Positions 34,658-44,353 of a stretch of 64,000 bases of DNA are shown piece by piece. The stretch lies in contig JAEZJF010000025.1 of assembly GCA_023415825.1 (NCBI GenBank), positions 62,001 through 126,000 on the forward strand, given 5' to 3'. The notes beneath the pieces were generated by a model. It did not search any database. It had not been told where the DNA came from and was given only the letters and a program-made list of their open reading frames with translations. How positions within the stretch are numbered: position 1 is the stretch's first letter; each line of letters begins with the position of its first letter. Origin of the DNA: Bacillota bacterium (GTDB lineage: Bacteria > Bacillota > Clostridia > DSM-8532). The translations under genes and the position numbers were made by a program.

Positions 34658-36301
34658 CTAGTCAATTTTTCTGAACATCGCTAAATCAAGATTACACCAA
34701 TCATTTGCACCTGCAACAGTATATATGCCAATCTCGCAAGTATTGTTTGTAACCTTTATTTCATCAATGGTAAAGCGATTCCAGTTGATGTCGCTTGTGC
34801 TAATGGTTTTTGTTAGTTCTGAACCTCCGTAGTTTTTAGCGTAAAGCCGTAACGTACTCTGAGCGCCATTGGTCATAGCCCATACACTGAAGGTATAGGT
34901 ACCGTTCTCGAGTCCGGTGAAGGTTTTGTAGACTGAACAGCTATAACTGCTACTATCCCAGAAGGTGAGCTTATAGGAACCATCAAATGCGTTGGTGCTC
35001 TCGGTCTTAACGATTTGAGCACTTGAATTGCTCTTCCATACAGTCCAACCGGTTGGCGTGCTGGTATACCCATCCGATTCAAAGCTTGGGTTGGTCAGTA
35101 AATTGGATTTTGGCTGGTTCAAAAGCTTCATTGAAGATAGGGCATTTCCGCTGAAGTCAAACAGCGTTAAGTTATCCCATGTGTTGGTTGGTGTCACCGA
35201 ATCATTGGCATAAAGAACTCCGGCCGGAGTACCCCAAACCGCTCCGGGTACAGGCAGCCATGTCGGCTCCCAGTAAAAATAGCCCAGTCCTCGTTTATTG
35301 GCGACATTCAAAATGATGGTTTCCAAGTCATTAATAAAATCAAACTGCCCTTGTGGGGTTGCGGGATATCCGCCAATTTGCTCGTCACCGCTGATAAAAA
35401 CGTTACCTGCACCGTCCCCGTCTTGTAAGGTATGAGCATAAGCGGTTTCAACGATTACCACGTCCTTATTATAGCGCTTGCTGATGTCGTTGAGGTTATA
35501 TTCCAAGCCTTCCATTGTGCCATGCCACATGGGATAGTAGGACAAACCGATAATGTCAAAATTCAGGTTAGGCGCGAGTTCAAGGACTTTGCCGAACCAC
35601 CAGGTATAGAGCTGATTATTGCCGCCGTGGTCCAGATGCAGAATAATTTTTGTACTTGCCGCATTGGAAGCTCTCACACCGGAAATCGCACTTTGAAGAA
35701 GCTCCACAAGCTTTGTGAAATCTTCATTTCCTCCCCCGACCTTGCCGTCATTATGCAGTATTCCCGTGGGAATTTCATTACCCACCTGAACCATCTCGGG
35801 AGTAACACCCTGTGACACAAAGTCGTTCAAGGTATTTTTCATATAATTGTAGACTGTTGTTTTTAAAGAGGAATAGGATAAGTTGGCCCAGGCCTTTGGC
35901 TTAATTTGCTTCGCGGGGTCGGTCCACCAGTCGCTCAGGTGAAAATTAATTAAAACTTTCATACCCAGTGCTTTAGCTCTTTTTGCTAGAGCAAGAGTTG
36001 TATTAAAATCATTAGTACCGCCTCCGTAGCTGTTTCCCTGCGCATCATACGGATTAACCCACAGCTTCAGCCGTACATAATTCGCACCTTGATCACGTAG
36101 AATCCTCAGTGCGTCACCCTGAACACCATTATAATAGTATTTACCTCCTAGGCCTTCAACCATGCCGAGCATCGATACGTCGACACCTCTGATAAAATCG
36201 GAGTCTCCAGAACGAGCTGCAGATGTCATCAGGCTGCTCATAGGCAGGATTGCAGTAATTAACAAAATACAAATCACTCTTTTAATCCATTTTCTAAACA
36301 T
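34658..36301 (-). CDS. Secreted GH53 endo-beta-1,4-galactanase with C-terminal binding module
   Basis: The 547-residue protein has a signal peptide (residues 1-29), a GH53 (beta/alpha)8 barrel to about residue 405, and a C-terminal beta-sandwich binding module of about 140 residues (starts NLLTNPSFESDGY). The acid/base is Glu176 in QVGNEIP and the nucleophile Glu285 in IVETAYA. The module resembles galactan-binding modules of the CBM61/CBM4-9 type. It would cut pectic or arabinogalactan type I galactan outside the cell. AGGAGG precedes the ATG. It lies between the LacI regulator and the importer genes. Confidence 0.93.
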   Translation of the reverse strand: MFRKWIKRVICILLITAILPMSSLMTSAARSGDSDFIRGVDVSMLGMVEGLGGKYYYNGVQGDALRILRDQGANYVRLKLWVNPYDAQGNSYGGGTNDFNTTLALAKRAKALGMKVLINFHLSDWWTDPAKQIKPKAWANLSYSSLKTTVYNYMKNTLNDFVSQGVTPEMVQVGNEIPTGILHNDGKVGGGNEDFTKLVELLQSAISGVRASNAASTKIILHLDHGGNNQLYTWWFGKVLELAPNLNFDIIGLSYYPMWHGTMEGLEYNLNDISKRYNKDVVIVETAYAHTLQDGDGAGNVFISGDEQIGGYPATPQGQFDFINDLETIILNVANKRGLGYFYWEPTWLPVPGAVWGTPAGVLYANDSVTPTNTWDNLTLFDFSGNALSSMKLLNQPKSNLLTNPSFESDGYTSTPTGWTVWKSNSSAQIVKTESTNAFDGSYKLTFWDSSSYSCSVYKTFTGLENGTYTFSVWAMTNGAQSTLRLYAKNYGGSELTKTISTSDINWNRFTIDEIKVTNNTCEIGIYTVAGANDWCNLDLAMFRKID

Positions 36302-36369
36302 AATAAACCTCCTCTTCTATCCTTCAATGTTTCACTGCATAGACCATGGTGCAATCTTTATGCTCACAA

Positions 36370-36482
36370 AAAAATACTAAACAACGATTGCCGTTGACAA
36401 GAAATCAAGAACGGAAGAGATCACTTTTTCACCTATAAGGATGGCATCTTTCTGACAATGGAAATGATGGTTTAGTATTTTT
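36370..36482. other. Inverted-repeat-bounded element upstream of the galactanase gene
   Basis: AAAAATACTAAAC (36370-36382) and its exact complement (36470-36482) bound 113 bases, with partial pairing continuing inward. It contains CAAGAACGGAAGAG at 36406-36419 on the plus strand, the same 14-mer as in the element at 34484-34625 but in the opposite orientation. It lies between the importer operon and the galactanase gene. Confidence 0.4.
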
Positions 36483-36493
36483 GATGACCAAGA

Positions 36494-37321
36494 TTAATCC
36501 TTAATTCCGGTAGCCGCTAAACCATTTTGAATAAAACGCTGCATGAACATGAACATGATCATGATGGGTAATGAGGAGAGAACCGCTGCCGCTGCAAACA
36601 AAGTCCATTTTGCTGCAAATTGATTTGTAATAAAGGTTTGAAGCCCAACCGCTAAAGTATGATTTGCAGGGGTATTTAGAAAGATAGACGAAAGAACATA
36701 CTCACTGTATGAAGCAATAAATGAAAAAACAAATATCACCGCTAACTGTGGTTTTGCTAAGGGTAAAATGATTCTGAAAAAAACTACGAAATGGCTTGCA
36801 CCAGCCACAAAGGCCGCTTCATCAAGCTCCTTCGGTATGGTATCAATATAGGATTTCAGCAGCCAAATATTATAGGCACTCCCACCCGCTAAAACCAATA
36901 TTAATGCCAATAGACTGTCCGACAGGCCAAAACGATAAATAATAATATAATAGCCTGCAACAGCCATCGTGCTGGGGAATACCTGAAGTACTAGCAAAGT
37001 TAACAATCCATTTTTTCGCCCAGGGAATCGCATCCTTGAAAAAGCATATGCAGAGGTACTTGTTAAACACAGCTGTATGATGGACACACATAGACATAGC
37101 TTAAGGGAATTACGCACCCAGCTCAGAAAGTTAGTCTCTTCGAATAAATCCTTATAGTTTTGAAAGCTTAAAGCCTTCGGAAAAAGTGTTGAACGAAAAA
37201 AGCTCTGTCCTTCCGAAAAAGAAGCCATTAAAATCCAGCTTGCCGGAAATAATGTAAAAACTATGACAATCCATATCACCAGCCGACTAGCCCACAAACC
37301 CGCTCTTTGCGTTCGTTTCAT
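36494..37321 (-). CDS. Galacto-oligosaccharide ABC importer permease (GanQ/MalG-like)
   Basis: The ATG at 37321 follows GGGGAGG by 5 bases and is preferred over 37345. The product has six membrane helices and the EAA loop (EAAFVAGASHFVVFFRIILPL). It follows the partner permease in the importer operon. No ATPase gene is present, so a shared MsmX-like ATPase is expected. Confidence 0.9.
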   Translation of the reverse strand: MKRTQRAGLWASRLVIWIVIVFTLFPASWILMASFSEGQSFFRSTLFPKALSFQNYKDLFEETNFLSWVRNSLKLCLCVSIIQLCLTSTSAYAFSRMRFPGRKNGLLTLLVLQVFPSTMAVAGYYIIIYRFGLSDSLLALILVLAGGSAYNIWLLKSYIDTIPKELDEAAFVAGASHFVVFFRIILPLAKPQLAVIFVFSFIASYSEYVLSSIFLNTPANHTLAVGLQTFITNQFAAKWTLFAAAAVLSSLPIMIMFMFMQRFIQNGLAATGIKD

Positions 37322-37360
37322 ACTAACCTCCCCGCCGCTCATCACTCAGTTCCTCCGTTA

Positions 37361-38284
37361 TTATTCATAATCGGAGCGTTCCTTAAATGCGCCAGAAAGC
37401 TTGAGATTAATCAACGTCAAGGTTCCAACTATTATAAATATAAAGACGCTGAGTGTTGCCGACAAATCATATCGGTTGGACCAGGTTGTCATTTTGTAAA
37501 CCGTACTTGCTAAGATATCCGTACTGCCCGCAAACTGTGAACCTACCCTGGCAGGCCCGCCCTGTGTAATCATATAGATGTTTCCGAAATTATTAAAATT
37601 AGCAGCAAAAGAAGCAACGACTAGAGGAATGCTCACTTTGACGAGCATTGGAAGTGTAATTTTCTTGGTCATATACCAAGCGGATGCGCCTTCTACCTTT
37701 GCTACTTCGTAAAATGATGGTGGAATGGATTGAAGTCCGCCAAGACAGACATTCATCATATACGGAAAACCAAGCCACACATTGACGATAATGATACCCA
37801 CTCTTGCCCAAAAGGCATTGGTCATCCAAGGAACCCCCGATGAAATGCCAAATAAGCTGAGTAAATTGTTAATACCGCCATATTGTTCATTCAACAAGCC
37901 TTGCCAAGAAAGTATTGCTATGGTTGCGGGCAGTGCCCAAGGTATAATCAGAACCGAACGATAAATCTTCGCTTCCTTCATCAACGGGTTGTTTAACAGT
38001 ATGGCGAGCCCCATTCCTACAAAATAGGACAAGAGCGTACTCAGTGTCGCAAAGCTCAGCGTCCAACCAAGTACAGAAAAAAACACGTTTTTAATGCTGC
38101 CCCGTAATATAGTGTCATAGTTTTTAAGTCCAATAACATCAAAGCTTTCCAGGTGATACATGTTGTAATTAGTAAAAGAAAGAAATACTGTATAGATCAT
38201 AGGAAGGCAAGTCAGCAATAATATTGAAATAAGAGCCGGTAATAAGAAACCATATGCAATTATATTGTTCTTACTTCTTCTCAT
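37361..38284 (-). CDS. Galacto-oligosaccharide ABC importer permease (GanP/MalF-like)
   Basis: The ATG at 38284 follows AGGAGA by 7 bases. The ATG at 38308 lacks an RBS. The 307-residue product has six or more membrane helices and an EAA loop (EVAKVEGASAWYMTKKITLPM). It lies directly after the binding-protein gene. Confidence 0.9.
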   Translation of the reverse strand: MRRSKNNIIAYGFLLPALISILLLTCLPMIYTVFLSFTNYNMYHLESFDVIGLKNYDTILRGSIKNVFFSVLGWTLSFATLSTLLSYFVGMGLAILLNNPLMKEAKIYRSVLIIPWALPATIAILSWQGLLNEQYGGINNLLSLFGISSGVPWMTNAFWARVGIIIVNVWLGFPYMMNVCLGGLQSIPPSFYEVAKVEGASAWYMTKKITLPMLVKVSIPLVVASFAANFNNFGNIYMITQGGPARVGSQFAGSTDILASTVYKMTTWSNRYDLSATLSVFIFIIVGTLTLINLKLSGAFKERSDYE

Positions 38285-38320
38285 CAATATATCTCCTAAC
38301 CGGCTCATCTTGCTTCACTT

Positions 38321-39568
38321 CTACTTGCCTGAATGCATAAGATCAATGGCTTCTTTGAATTGTGTTTCAATATGTTTGGCTGCTTCCTCTGGTGTAATTT
38401 TTCCGCCAAACATGAGACGCATATTATTGGAATAAGGTTCCCATAAATGCCCTAATTCCGGAACCGAAGGAAGGGGTTCTCCGTTCGCTATTTGATTCAT
38501 GAAGCCTTTGGTCGTTTCATCGATTTTGATTTGCTGCTGTACGCTTAAACGAGCAGGGATTCTCGCGCCTACCTCATACATTTCTACAGCTGCTTCATCC
38601 ATCAAATATTTGTAGAAATCCCAAACAGCGTCACTTTTTTTCGTTTTAGAGCTAACAAAGCCTACCTGTGTTCCTACGGGTGTGGCAAAAGGCTTACCAT
38701 TCAATGTAGGCATTTCAGCAACCGCAAAATTAACTCCTGCTGCTTTAAATGCGTCAACATCCCAAGGTCCGCCGATATAGAAGGCTGTTTCTCCGCTTTC
38801 AAAGGCACTTCGTGCTATATCAAAAGTAATATCCGCCGTTATGAAACCCTCTTCCACCATCTTTTGGATATAACCATACCCTTTAATGGCACCCTCATTT
38901 CCTAACCCTATATTCTCTATATCGTACTTATTATTCTCCCATTTAAATATGTAGCTATCAAATGCTCCAATAAAGCCTAAATCATAATAGATACTTGTGG
39001 CATCGAATTTAATACCACCGCTTGTTTTTGCGGTCTTCAGCAAATCATCCCAAGTTGCAGGCGGCGATTTAACCTTATCAGTATTATAGAATAATGTGAT
39101 GGTTTCTACAGCAATTGGAACGCCATGACGTTTTCCGTCAACATAACTTGCTTGAACCGATGCATTGGTAAACTCGCTGTCCTTGTAGAAATCATTCGGT
39201 ACTTCGGCCACTAAGCCAGCGGTTACAAAGCTGGCCAGCTGGTCATTGGCAATACCAAATATACCATCCGGACCATCGGCATTATTTGTTGCTTGCGCAA
39301 ACTGCTGCAGCTCAATACTCGTGTTAATAACTTGAGCCTTGTTGCCGGTCTTTTCAGCCCATTTATCTGCATGTTTTTGCAGCATTTCAGCCTCTACCAT
39401 GAAATTTGTCCATATCGTAATTGATACGCTTTCTTTTGTTGTTTGGCTTGGGCTTTCAGATGTTGCCGCAGGTGTTGTAGTCCCGGATGTTGCAGGTGCA
39501 TTATTACACCCAGTGAATGCAATACAAATCAGTACACATGCAAGTAAAACACTTAATAGCTTTTTCAT
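38321..39568 (-). CDS. Galacto-oligosaccharide-binding lipoprotein (GanS/MalE-like)
   Basis: The 415-residue protein has a signal peptide with lipobox IAFTGC, a Thr/Ser/Ala-rich linker, and a MalE-type solute-binding fold (SVSITIWTNF start, GPDGIFGIANDQLASF, AFYIGGPWDV). Context between two GH53 genes indicates galacto-oligosaccharides as ligand (inference). It is the second gene of the operon beginning at 40717. Confidence 0.9.
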   Translation of the reverse strand: MKKLLSVLLACVLICIAFTGCNNAPATSGTTTPAATSESPSQTTKESVSITIWTNFMVEAEMLQKHADKWAEKTGNKAQVINTSIELQQFAQATNNADGPDGIFGIANDQLASFVTAGLVAEVPNDFYKDSEFTNASVQASYVDGKRHGVPIAVETITLFYNTDKVKSPPATWDDLLKTAKTSGGIKFDATSIYYDLGFIGAFDSYIFKWENNKYDIENIGLGNEGAIKGYGYIQKMVEEGFITADITFDIARSAFESGETAFYIGGPWDVDAFKAAGVNFAVAEMPTLNGKPFATPVGTQVGFVSSKTKKSDAVWDFYKYLMDEAAVEMYEVGARIPARLSVQQQIKIDETTKGFMNQIANGEPLPSVPELGHLWEPYSNNMRLMFGGKITPEEAAKHIETQFKEAIDLMHSGK

Positions 39569-39643
39569 TTCTGATCCTCCTTCTATTACCTTTCTTTCCC
39601 CAGTTATTAAAAGAGAATGACTTCAAAACAAATCGGCCTGCGG

Positions 39644-40717
39644 TCAAAAATCCCTTATGACATCAAGTGCAGGTAATGCATAGCCATTGAAATCAAACAA
39701 GGCAAGGTTTGCCCATGTATTACCTGGAACACCCTCTTTGTTTAGAAATTTCCTGCCAACCTCCGTTGTCCAGCTCGCCTGCCTGATATTTATCCAGGTA
39801 GGCTCCCAGTAAAAAAATCCAATACCCCTGTTGTTGTCAACTGATTTTATGGCATTCATCAAATCTAGCATAAACTTGCACTGACCCTCTGTATCAGCGC
39901 TATACGGCACTGTTTTTGCATGTTCATCTGTAAATATCATGATATCACTTTTAATTTGTTGAGTTGTAAAGGGAAAGGCTGTTTCTACAACCATTACGTC
40001 CTTATTATAACGTGAAGAAATATCATTCATATTGTAAATAAGCTCATCTAATGTTCCGTGCCAAAATGGATAATAGGAAAGTCCGATTATATCAAAGCCT
40101 AAATCCGCGGATGAGATCTTATCAAACCATTTTCTATACAACTGATTGTCTCCGCCTCTATCCAGATGTATTACAGTTTTAATGTTTGGATCAAAGTCTT
40201 TTACCGCTTTAATGCCGGCTGATAGCAATTTAATCATTGCTTTGCTATTGTCAAATTTTCCATCAGGCCACAGAAAACCATTCGTTATTTCATTGCCGAT
40301 TTGCACCATATCAGGTAATACACCATTATTGGCTAAATCTATGATCATTTCTAGCGTATAGTCATATACGGCGTTCTCTAGAGCTTTCCCAGATAAATCC
40401 TTCCAGCTCTTCGGTTTAGTCTGTTTTTCAGGATCTGCCCAAAAATCGCTATAATGCAAATCAAGTAAAAACTGCATATTATTCTGCTTTGCCCTTTTAG
40501 CAAGATATATCGTTGTTGGTAAGTCGTTTGTGCCACCACCATAGGGTCTGTTTTCTTCATCATATGGGTTGCACCAAAGCCTCAAACGGACTGCATTTGT
40601 GCTAAAATCCTTCAGTATTTTAATTGCATCTTCTTCTTTACCACAATGATAGTATTTAGCACCCATCTGCTCAATTTCTCTATGTATAGAAATATCCATG
40701 CCTTTTATAAACGTCAT
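39644..40717 (-). CDS. GH53 endo-galactanase without signal peptide
   Basis: The 357-residue protein is a bare GH53 barrel. Catalytic Glu143 (QIGNEIT) and Glu245 (VVETAFP) are both present, with the family blocks LRLWCNPYD and IIGLSYYPFWHG. It begins MTFIKGMDIS with no signal peptide and no binding module, so it is predicted to be cytoplasmic and to shorten imported galacto-oligosaccharides. It is the first gene of the operon, directly behind the operator pair. Confidence 0.9.
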   Translation of the reverse strand: MTFIKGMDISIHREIEQMGAKYYHCGKEEDAIKILKDFSTNAVRLRLWCNPYDEENRPYGGGTNDLPTTIYLAKRAKQNNMQFLLDLHYSDFWADPEKQTKPKSWKDLSGKALENAVYDYTLEMIIDLANNGVLPDMVQIGNEITNGFLWPDGKFDNSKAMIKLLSAGIKAVKDFDPNIKTVIHLDRGGDNQLYRKWFDKISSADLGFDIIGLSYYPFWHGTLDELIYNMNDISSRYNKDVMVVETAFPFTTQQIKSDIMIFTDEHAKTVPYSADTEGQCKFMLDLMNAIKSVDNNRGIGFFYWEPTWINIRQASWTTEVGRKFLNKEGVPGNTWANLALFDFNGYALPALDVIRDF

Positions 40718-40730
40718 GCATCTCCATCCT

Positions 40731-40774
40731 TTAAGTAAATTATTTATCTTTTTTATGGTAAATTGTTTACTTAA
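40731..40774. promoter_or_regulatory. Twin operators of the galactan operon
   Basis: TTAAGTAAATTATTTATC (40731-40748) and, inverted, TTAAGTAAACAATTTACC (40774-40757) match the site at 34411. The shared pattern is TTAAGTAAAnnnTTTA. Both lie between the promoter and the start codon at 40717, the expected place for LacI-type repression. Confidence 0.65.
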
Positions 40775-40778
40775 GTTT

Positions 40779-40807
40779 AGGCTAACATGTACATTTCATT
40801 TTGTCAA
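40779..40807 (-). promoter_or_regulatory. Promoter of the galactan operon
   Basis: On the minus strand a perfect TTGACA (40807-40802) is followed after 17 bases by TAGCCT (40784-40779), a weak -10 box. The operators follow immediately downstream. Confidence 0.5.
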
Positions 40808-40882
40808 GTATTACTTACCATTTTATCGAGAGAGTTAAAGTCCACGAGCGTAAAGAAGCGGAGAACATGCTGGATGACGACA

Positions 40883-40912
40883 AAGGCAGACAGCTGAATT
40901 TGCTGTCTGCCC
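40883..40912 (-). terminator. Hairpin after the sensor-kinase gene
   Basis: GGCAGACAG and CTGTCTGCC form a 9-bp stem with an 8-9-base loop (about 40885-40911). Only a short TTT follows on the minus strand, so it is a weak terminator candidate for the kinase operon. Confidence 0.5.
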
Positions 40913-40963
40913 TCCCTAATCTCCCACGATTCATATCATGCTTCTATGGGAACGAACCTATTT

Positions 40964-42409
40964 TTAAATTTTAAGGCTAAACCAAAACATACTGCCCTCA
41001 TTGAGCTTGGATGAAACACCATATTCACCGCCATGTAGTTCAATGATGGATTTAACAATGGAAAGACCCAGTCCTGTGCCTGTTACAGCCCGTTTATGGA
41101 ATTTATCGCCTTTATAATACCTATCCCAAATATAGGGTAAATCTTCTTCTGCTATTCCTTCACCACTGTCAAGGACTTCGATTTTTACTGTGCCGGCTGT
41201 GACGATCTGCCTTACTATAACCGTTTTATCCTCGCCCGTGTAATTGATTGCATTTATCAATAGATTGTAAAACGCCTGAGTTATTTTGGGTTCATCGGCT
41301 GTTATATTAAGCTCCTTATCATATATAAATTTGATGCTGTAGCCATCTCTTTTTAAGAGTTCATTCATGGCATCCACAATGCTTTTGATACTGCCTGTAA
41401 AATCAAAGCTTTGGGGATGAATGCTTTGCAAGCCCGATTGGAGCTTGGAAAGATCCAAGGCATCATTAACAAGAGTAGTGAGCCTCTTTGTTTCATCAAC
41501 AATAATTTGTGCGTTCTCCGGATTGTTTTCATCGGGAAGATCACGCATAGCCTCTGCATACCCGGAAATCAGTGTAAGCGGTGTTCTAAGGTCGTGCGAT
41601 ACATTTGCTATGAGCTCTTTCCTTAAATGATCCACTTTTGAAAGCTCCTTTGCCGTAAAATTCAAGGTATCGGAGAGCTCGGCAATTTCCTTGTAGCCTG
41701 TGGCCGAGAATTCAGTCTCATATTTCCCCTTTGCAAGAATTTTTGCAGCTTCATTTAGCTTCTCAATAGGCTTGGATACTCTTTTGGCAATGACAATGGC
41801 AAGGAGGATAGAAAACACTAGCATAAATCCGGTAATCACATAAAGCTCTATACGGATTGTTGTTACTGTTGAGCTCACAGGTGAGATTACCGAGTTAAGA
41901 AAAACAAACATCTTTTTGCCTTCATTATTTGCAACGATTTTAGTTAGTATAATGGACTCCTGCATACCTGTATCAGGCGGAGGCACTCTTCCGATAAATT
42001 TCTTATCATTATATCTCTCGTTTTTAAAATTATCCCGATTAAAATGCTCTAAAAGCTCACCACCCAAATCCTGTGTCTTCATAATCAATTGAATTTTTTC
42101 AAACGGAGGCATTTTATGCAGGATGCAGTCCCACAAAACATCGGAGGAATAAAGCTGTTCCCCTGTTTCAGATAAAATCTCAATACACATATCGTTGTTA
42201 ATGGAAAGACGGCTGACAAGCTCGCCTAAGTCTTCGCTGTCTATGTTTTTTTGAATAGTATTACCACTTGTTTTTATCTCGTTTATCTTAATCGCTTTAT
42301 AGAAATCATCCAAAAAAACAACCTGAAAGAGCCAAAGCAATATCAGAAGAATCCCGCAAAATCCAATTAAGTAAAGAAATATCTTCCATTTTATACTGAT
42401 GTTTTTCAT
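40964..42409 (-). CDS. Sensor histidine kinase (HAMP-HisKA-HATPase)
   Basis: About 481 residues from the ATG at 42409 (7 bases after GAGGA). It has two membrane helices around an external domain of about 150 residues, then a HAMP linker, HisKA box (LIANVSHDLRTPLTLISGY with the phospho-acceptor His), N box and G boxes (LDSGEGIAEEDLPYIWDRYY, TGTGLGLSIVKSI). It pairs with the overlapping OmpR-type regulator. The HtrA protease gene upstream on the same strand makes cell-envelope stress a reasonable signal (inference). Confidence 0.9.
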   Translation of the reverse strand: MKNISIKWKIFLYLIGFCGILLILLWLFQVVFLDDFYKAIKINEIKTSGNTIQKNIDSEDLGELVSRLSINNDMCIEILSETGEQLYSSDVLWDCILHKMPPFEKIQLIMKTQDLGGELLEHFNRDNFKNERYNDKKFIGRVPPPDTGMQESIILTKIVANNEGKKMFVFLNSVISPVSSTVTTIRIELYVITGFMLVFSILLAIVIAKRVSKPIEKLNEAAKILAKGKYETEFSATGYKEIAELSDTLNFTAKELSKVDHLRKELIANVSHDLRTPLTLISGYAEAMRDLPDENNPENAQIIVDETKRLTTLVNDALDLSKLQSGLQSIHPQSFDFTGSIKSIVDAMNELLKRDGYSIKFIYDKELNITADEPKITQAFYNLLINAINYTGEDKTVIVRQIVTAGTVKIEVLDSGEGIAEEDLPYIWDRYYKGDKFHKRAVTGTGLGLSIVKSIIELHGGEYGVSSKLNEGSMFWFSLKI

Positions 42410-42411
42410 AT

Positions 42412-43083
42412 TCATTCCTCAAACCGGTAGCCAACGCCGCGCAAGGTCGTGATGAGGGAGGCATAATCCCCCAGTGACTTTCTTAGGAGCTTTATATGGG
42501 TATCGAGTGTTCTGTCATCACCATAGAAATCATATCCCCACACTTCATTAATTAGATTCTCACGTGTCAAAGCCCTATTTCTGTTCTTGATTAAGTAGAA
42601 AAGCAGATCATACTCCTTTGGAGACATCTCCACATTTTGACCGTCTATCAGTATTTTACGGGCGGTGAAATCGGCAGTCAGGCCATCCTTTACAAACAGC
42701 TCATGCTTTTCGCCCTTATAGCCCCCACTTCGTTTCATAATGGCGTCGATACGCATCATTAATTCCTTTGGCGAAAAGGGCTTTACAACATAATCGTCTA
42801 TACCCAGTTCAAAACCATGAATTTTATCATATTCCTCGCCCCTGGCAGAGAGCATTAAAACAGGGACATCATGTGTTTTTCTAATTTCCTTTACAGCAGA
42901 AAAGCCATCCAGCTCAGGCATCATAATATCCATGATGATAAAATCAAACTGCTGTTTTTTACAAAGATCAACGGCTTCCATACCGTTTGCGGCCTCAATA
43001 ACAGCATGTCCTTCAAAAAGCGCATATTTCTTTATAAGTGCCCTGATTTTTTCTTCGTCATCTGCTATGAGTAATTTATACAT
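42412..43083 (-). CDS. OmpR/PhoB-type response regulator
   Basis: The 223-residue protein has a receiver domain (ADDEEKIR, phospho-acceptor Asp in FIIMDIMMPELDG, Lys in VVKPF) and a winged-helix effector domain (LLFYLIKNRNRALTRENLINEVWGYDFYGDDRTLD...). AAAGGAGTG precedes the ATG, and a TATAAT -10-like box stands about 20 bases before that. It is the first gene of the two-component operon. Confidence 0.92.
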   Translation of the reverse strand: MYKLLIADDEEKIRALIKKYALFEGHAVIEAANGMEAVDLCKKQQFDFIIMDIMMPELDGFSAVKEIRKTHDVPVLMLSARGEEYDKIHGFELGIDDYVVKPFSPKELMMRIDAIMKRSGGYKGEKHELFVKDGLTADFTARKILIDGQNVEMSPKEYDLLFYLIKNRNRALTRENLINEVWGYDFYGDDRTLDTHIKLLRKSLGDYASLITTLRGVGYRFEE

Positions 43084-43219
43084 CGCCTACACTCCTTTGC
43101 TTTATTATACCTCTTTTCATCATCAAGGGATCTCTAAACAAACGGTATTTGCCCATACAAGATTCCACTAAGCTTGCATGGGCAAAGTATAACCAATATT
43201 CTTTTTTACCTTAATGCGT

Positions 43220-44353
43220 TCATGATGTAGCTTGCTCCATCGTTATTTCGACTATCAGGGTTTGCCGGCCTCTTTCGAGTTTGAATTCAGCCACATCTCC
43301 GACCTTAAGACTATCAAGCATTGATTTCACATCACTTGATGATGTCATTTGAGTACCGTTTATGCTGACAATTCTGTCGCCGGATTCAAATCCATTTTGC
43401 TTTTCGGCTTTCAGCACATAAACGCCTGCGTTGGAAACACGATACATCATGGCTGTTCTGGAATCATTGATATCAAGCAGGGTAAGGCCTAAATCAATTC
43501 TGCCTTGTACATAGCCATATTCAATAATCTGATTAACCACTTCTTTGGTGGTGTTTACAGGAATGGCAAATCCCAGTCCCTCAATACCGGAGCCGCTGGA
43601 CTTTGCATTGACAATCCCCACAAGCTCACCGTATTCATTAAAGAGACCACCGCCGGAATTACCGGGATTGATGGCCGCAGATGTCTGCAACAGCTTCATG
43701 CTTTCACCATCAATGACGATGTCACGGTCAAGGGCAGAAATAATACCTTCTGTTACTGTTCCGCCGAGTTCACCCAATGGATTGCCGATAGCTACCGCAA
43801 GCTCCCCTACAACCAACTGGTCCGAATTACCCAGAATGGCTGTTTGCAGGCCACTTGCGTCTATTTTCAATACAGCTATATCAGTCTTGGCATCTCTGCC
43901 AACTAGCGTTGCTGTATAGCTATCGGTATTTTTCAGCCTCACCGTAATCTTGCTTGCGCCATCAATGACATGATTGTTTGTAACAATATATCCATCACTG
44001 CTGGTAATGACACCGCTTCCTGCACCCTCAGATACGAATTGTCCCATTCTTCCGCCCATCGTTACCGTTTCAGTTGTGATTTCCACAACGCAATCCTCAT
44101 TCATTTGTGCGATCTCCGGAATGGTCAGGGTATCTTTATGGGTATCTGTTTTAGTAAGCTGCATGATGATATTTTCCGCATTACTGCTTGATGTACCGTC
44201 ACTTTGTTCATCATTGTTTTTTTCAGTCTGTAAAGCAGCATCACCCTTTAATTGATTGGCAAGATATGTTCCTCCGAAGCCGAACAACCCCGAAAGGACG
44301 ATGGTTGCTGTCATTAGTCCGGCGATGCTTTTTTTCTTCATTCCATCCATCAT
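43220..44353 (-). CDS. HtrA/DegP-like S1C serine protease with PDZ domain
   Basis: The 377-residue protein has one N-terminal membrane anchor, a low-complexity linker, a trypsin-like domain with triad His128, Asp158 and Ser233 (GNSGGGL), and one C-terminal PDZ domain. The protease domain faces outward in Gram-positive cells, where HtrA degrades misfolded exported proteins. GGAGG precedes the ATG. Confidence 0.93.
   Translation of the reverse strand: MMDGMKKKSIAGLMTATIVLSGLFGFGGTYLANQLKGDAALQTEKNNDEQSDGTSSSNAENIIMQLTKTDTHKDTLTIPEIAQMNEDCVVEITTETVTMGGRMGQFVSEGAGSGVITSSDGYIVTNNHVIDGASKITVRLKNTDSYTATLVGRDAKTDIAVLKIDASGLQTAILGNSDQLVVGELAVAIGNPLGELGGTVTEGIISALDRDIVIDGESMKLLQTSAAINPGNSGGGLFNEYGELVGIVNAKSSGSGIEGLGFAIPVNTTKEVVNQIIEYGYVQGRIDLGLTLLDINDSRTAMMYRVSNAGVYVLKAEKQNGFESGDRIVSINGTQMTSSSDVKSMLDSLKVGDVAEFKLERGRQTLIVEITMEQATS

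Noticed and set aside
40840..40960. Possible small plus-strand coding remnant before the kinase gene end
   Set aside because: About 35 open codons without RBS or recognisable similarity, overlapping a terminator-like hairpin.
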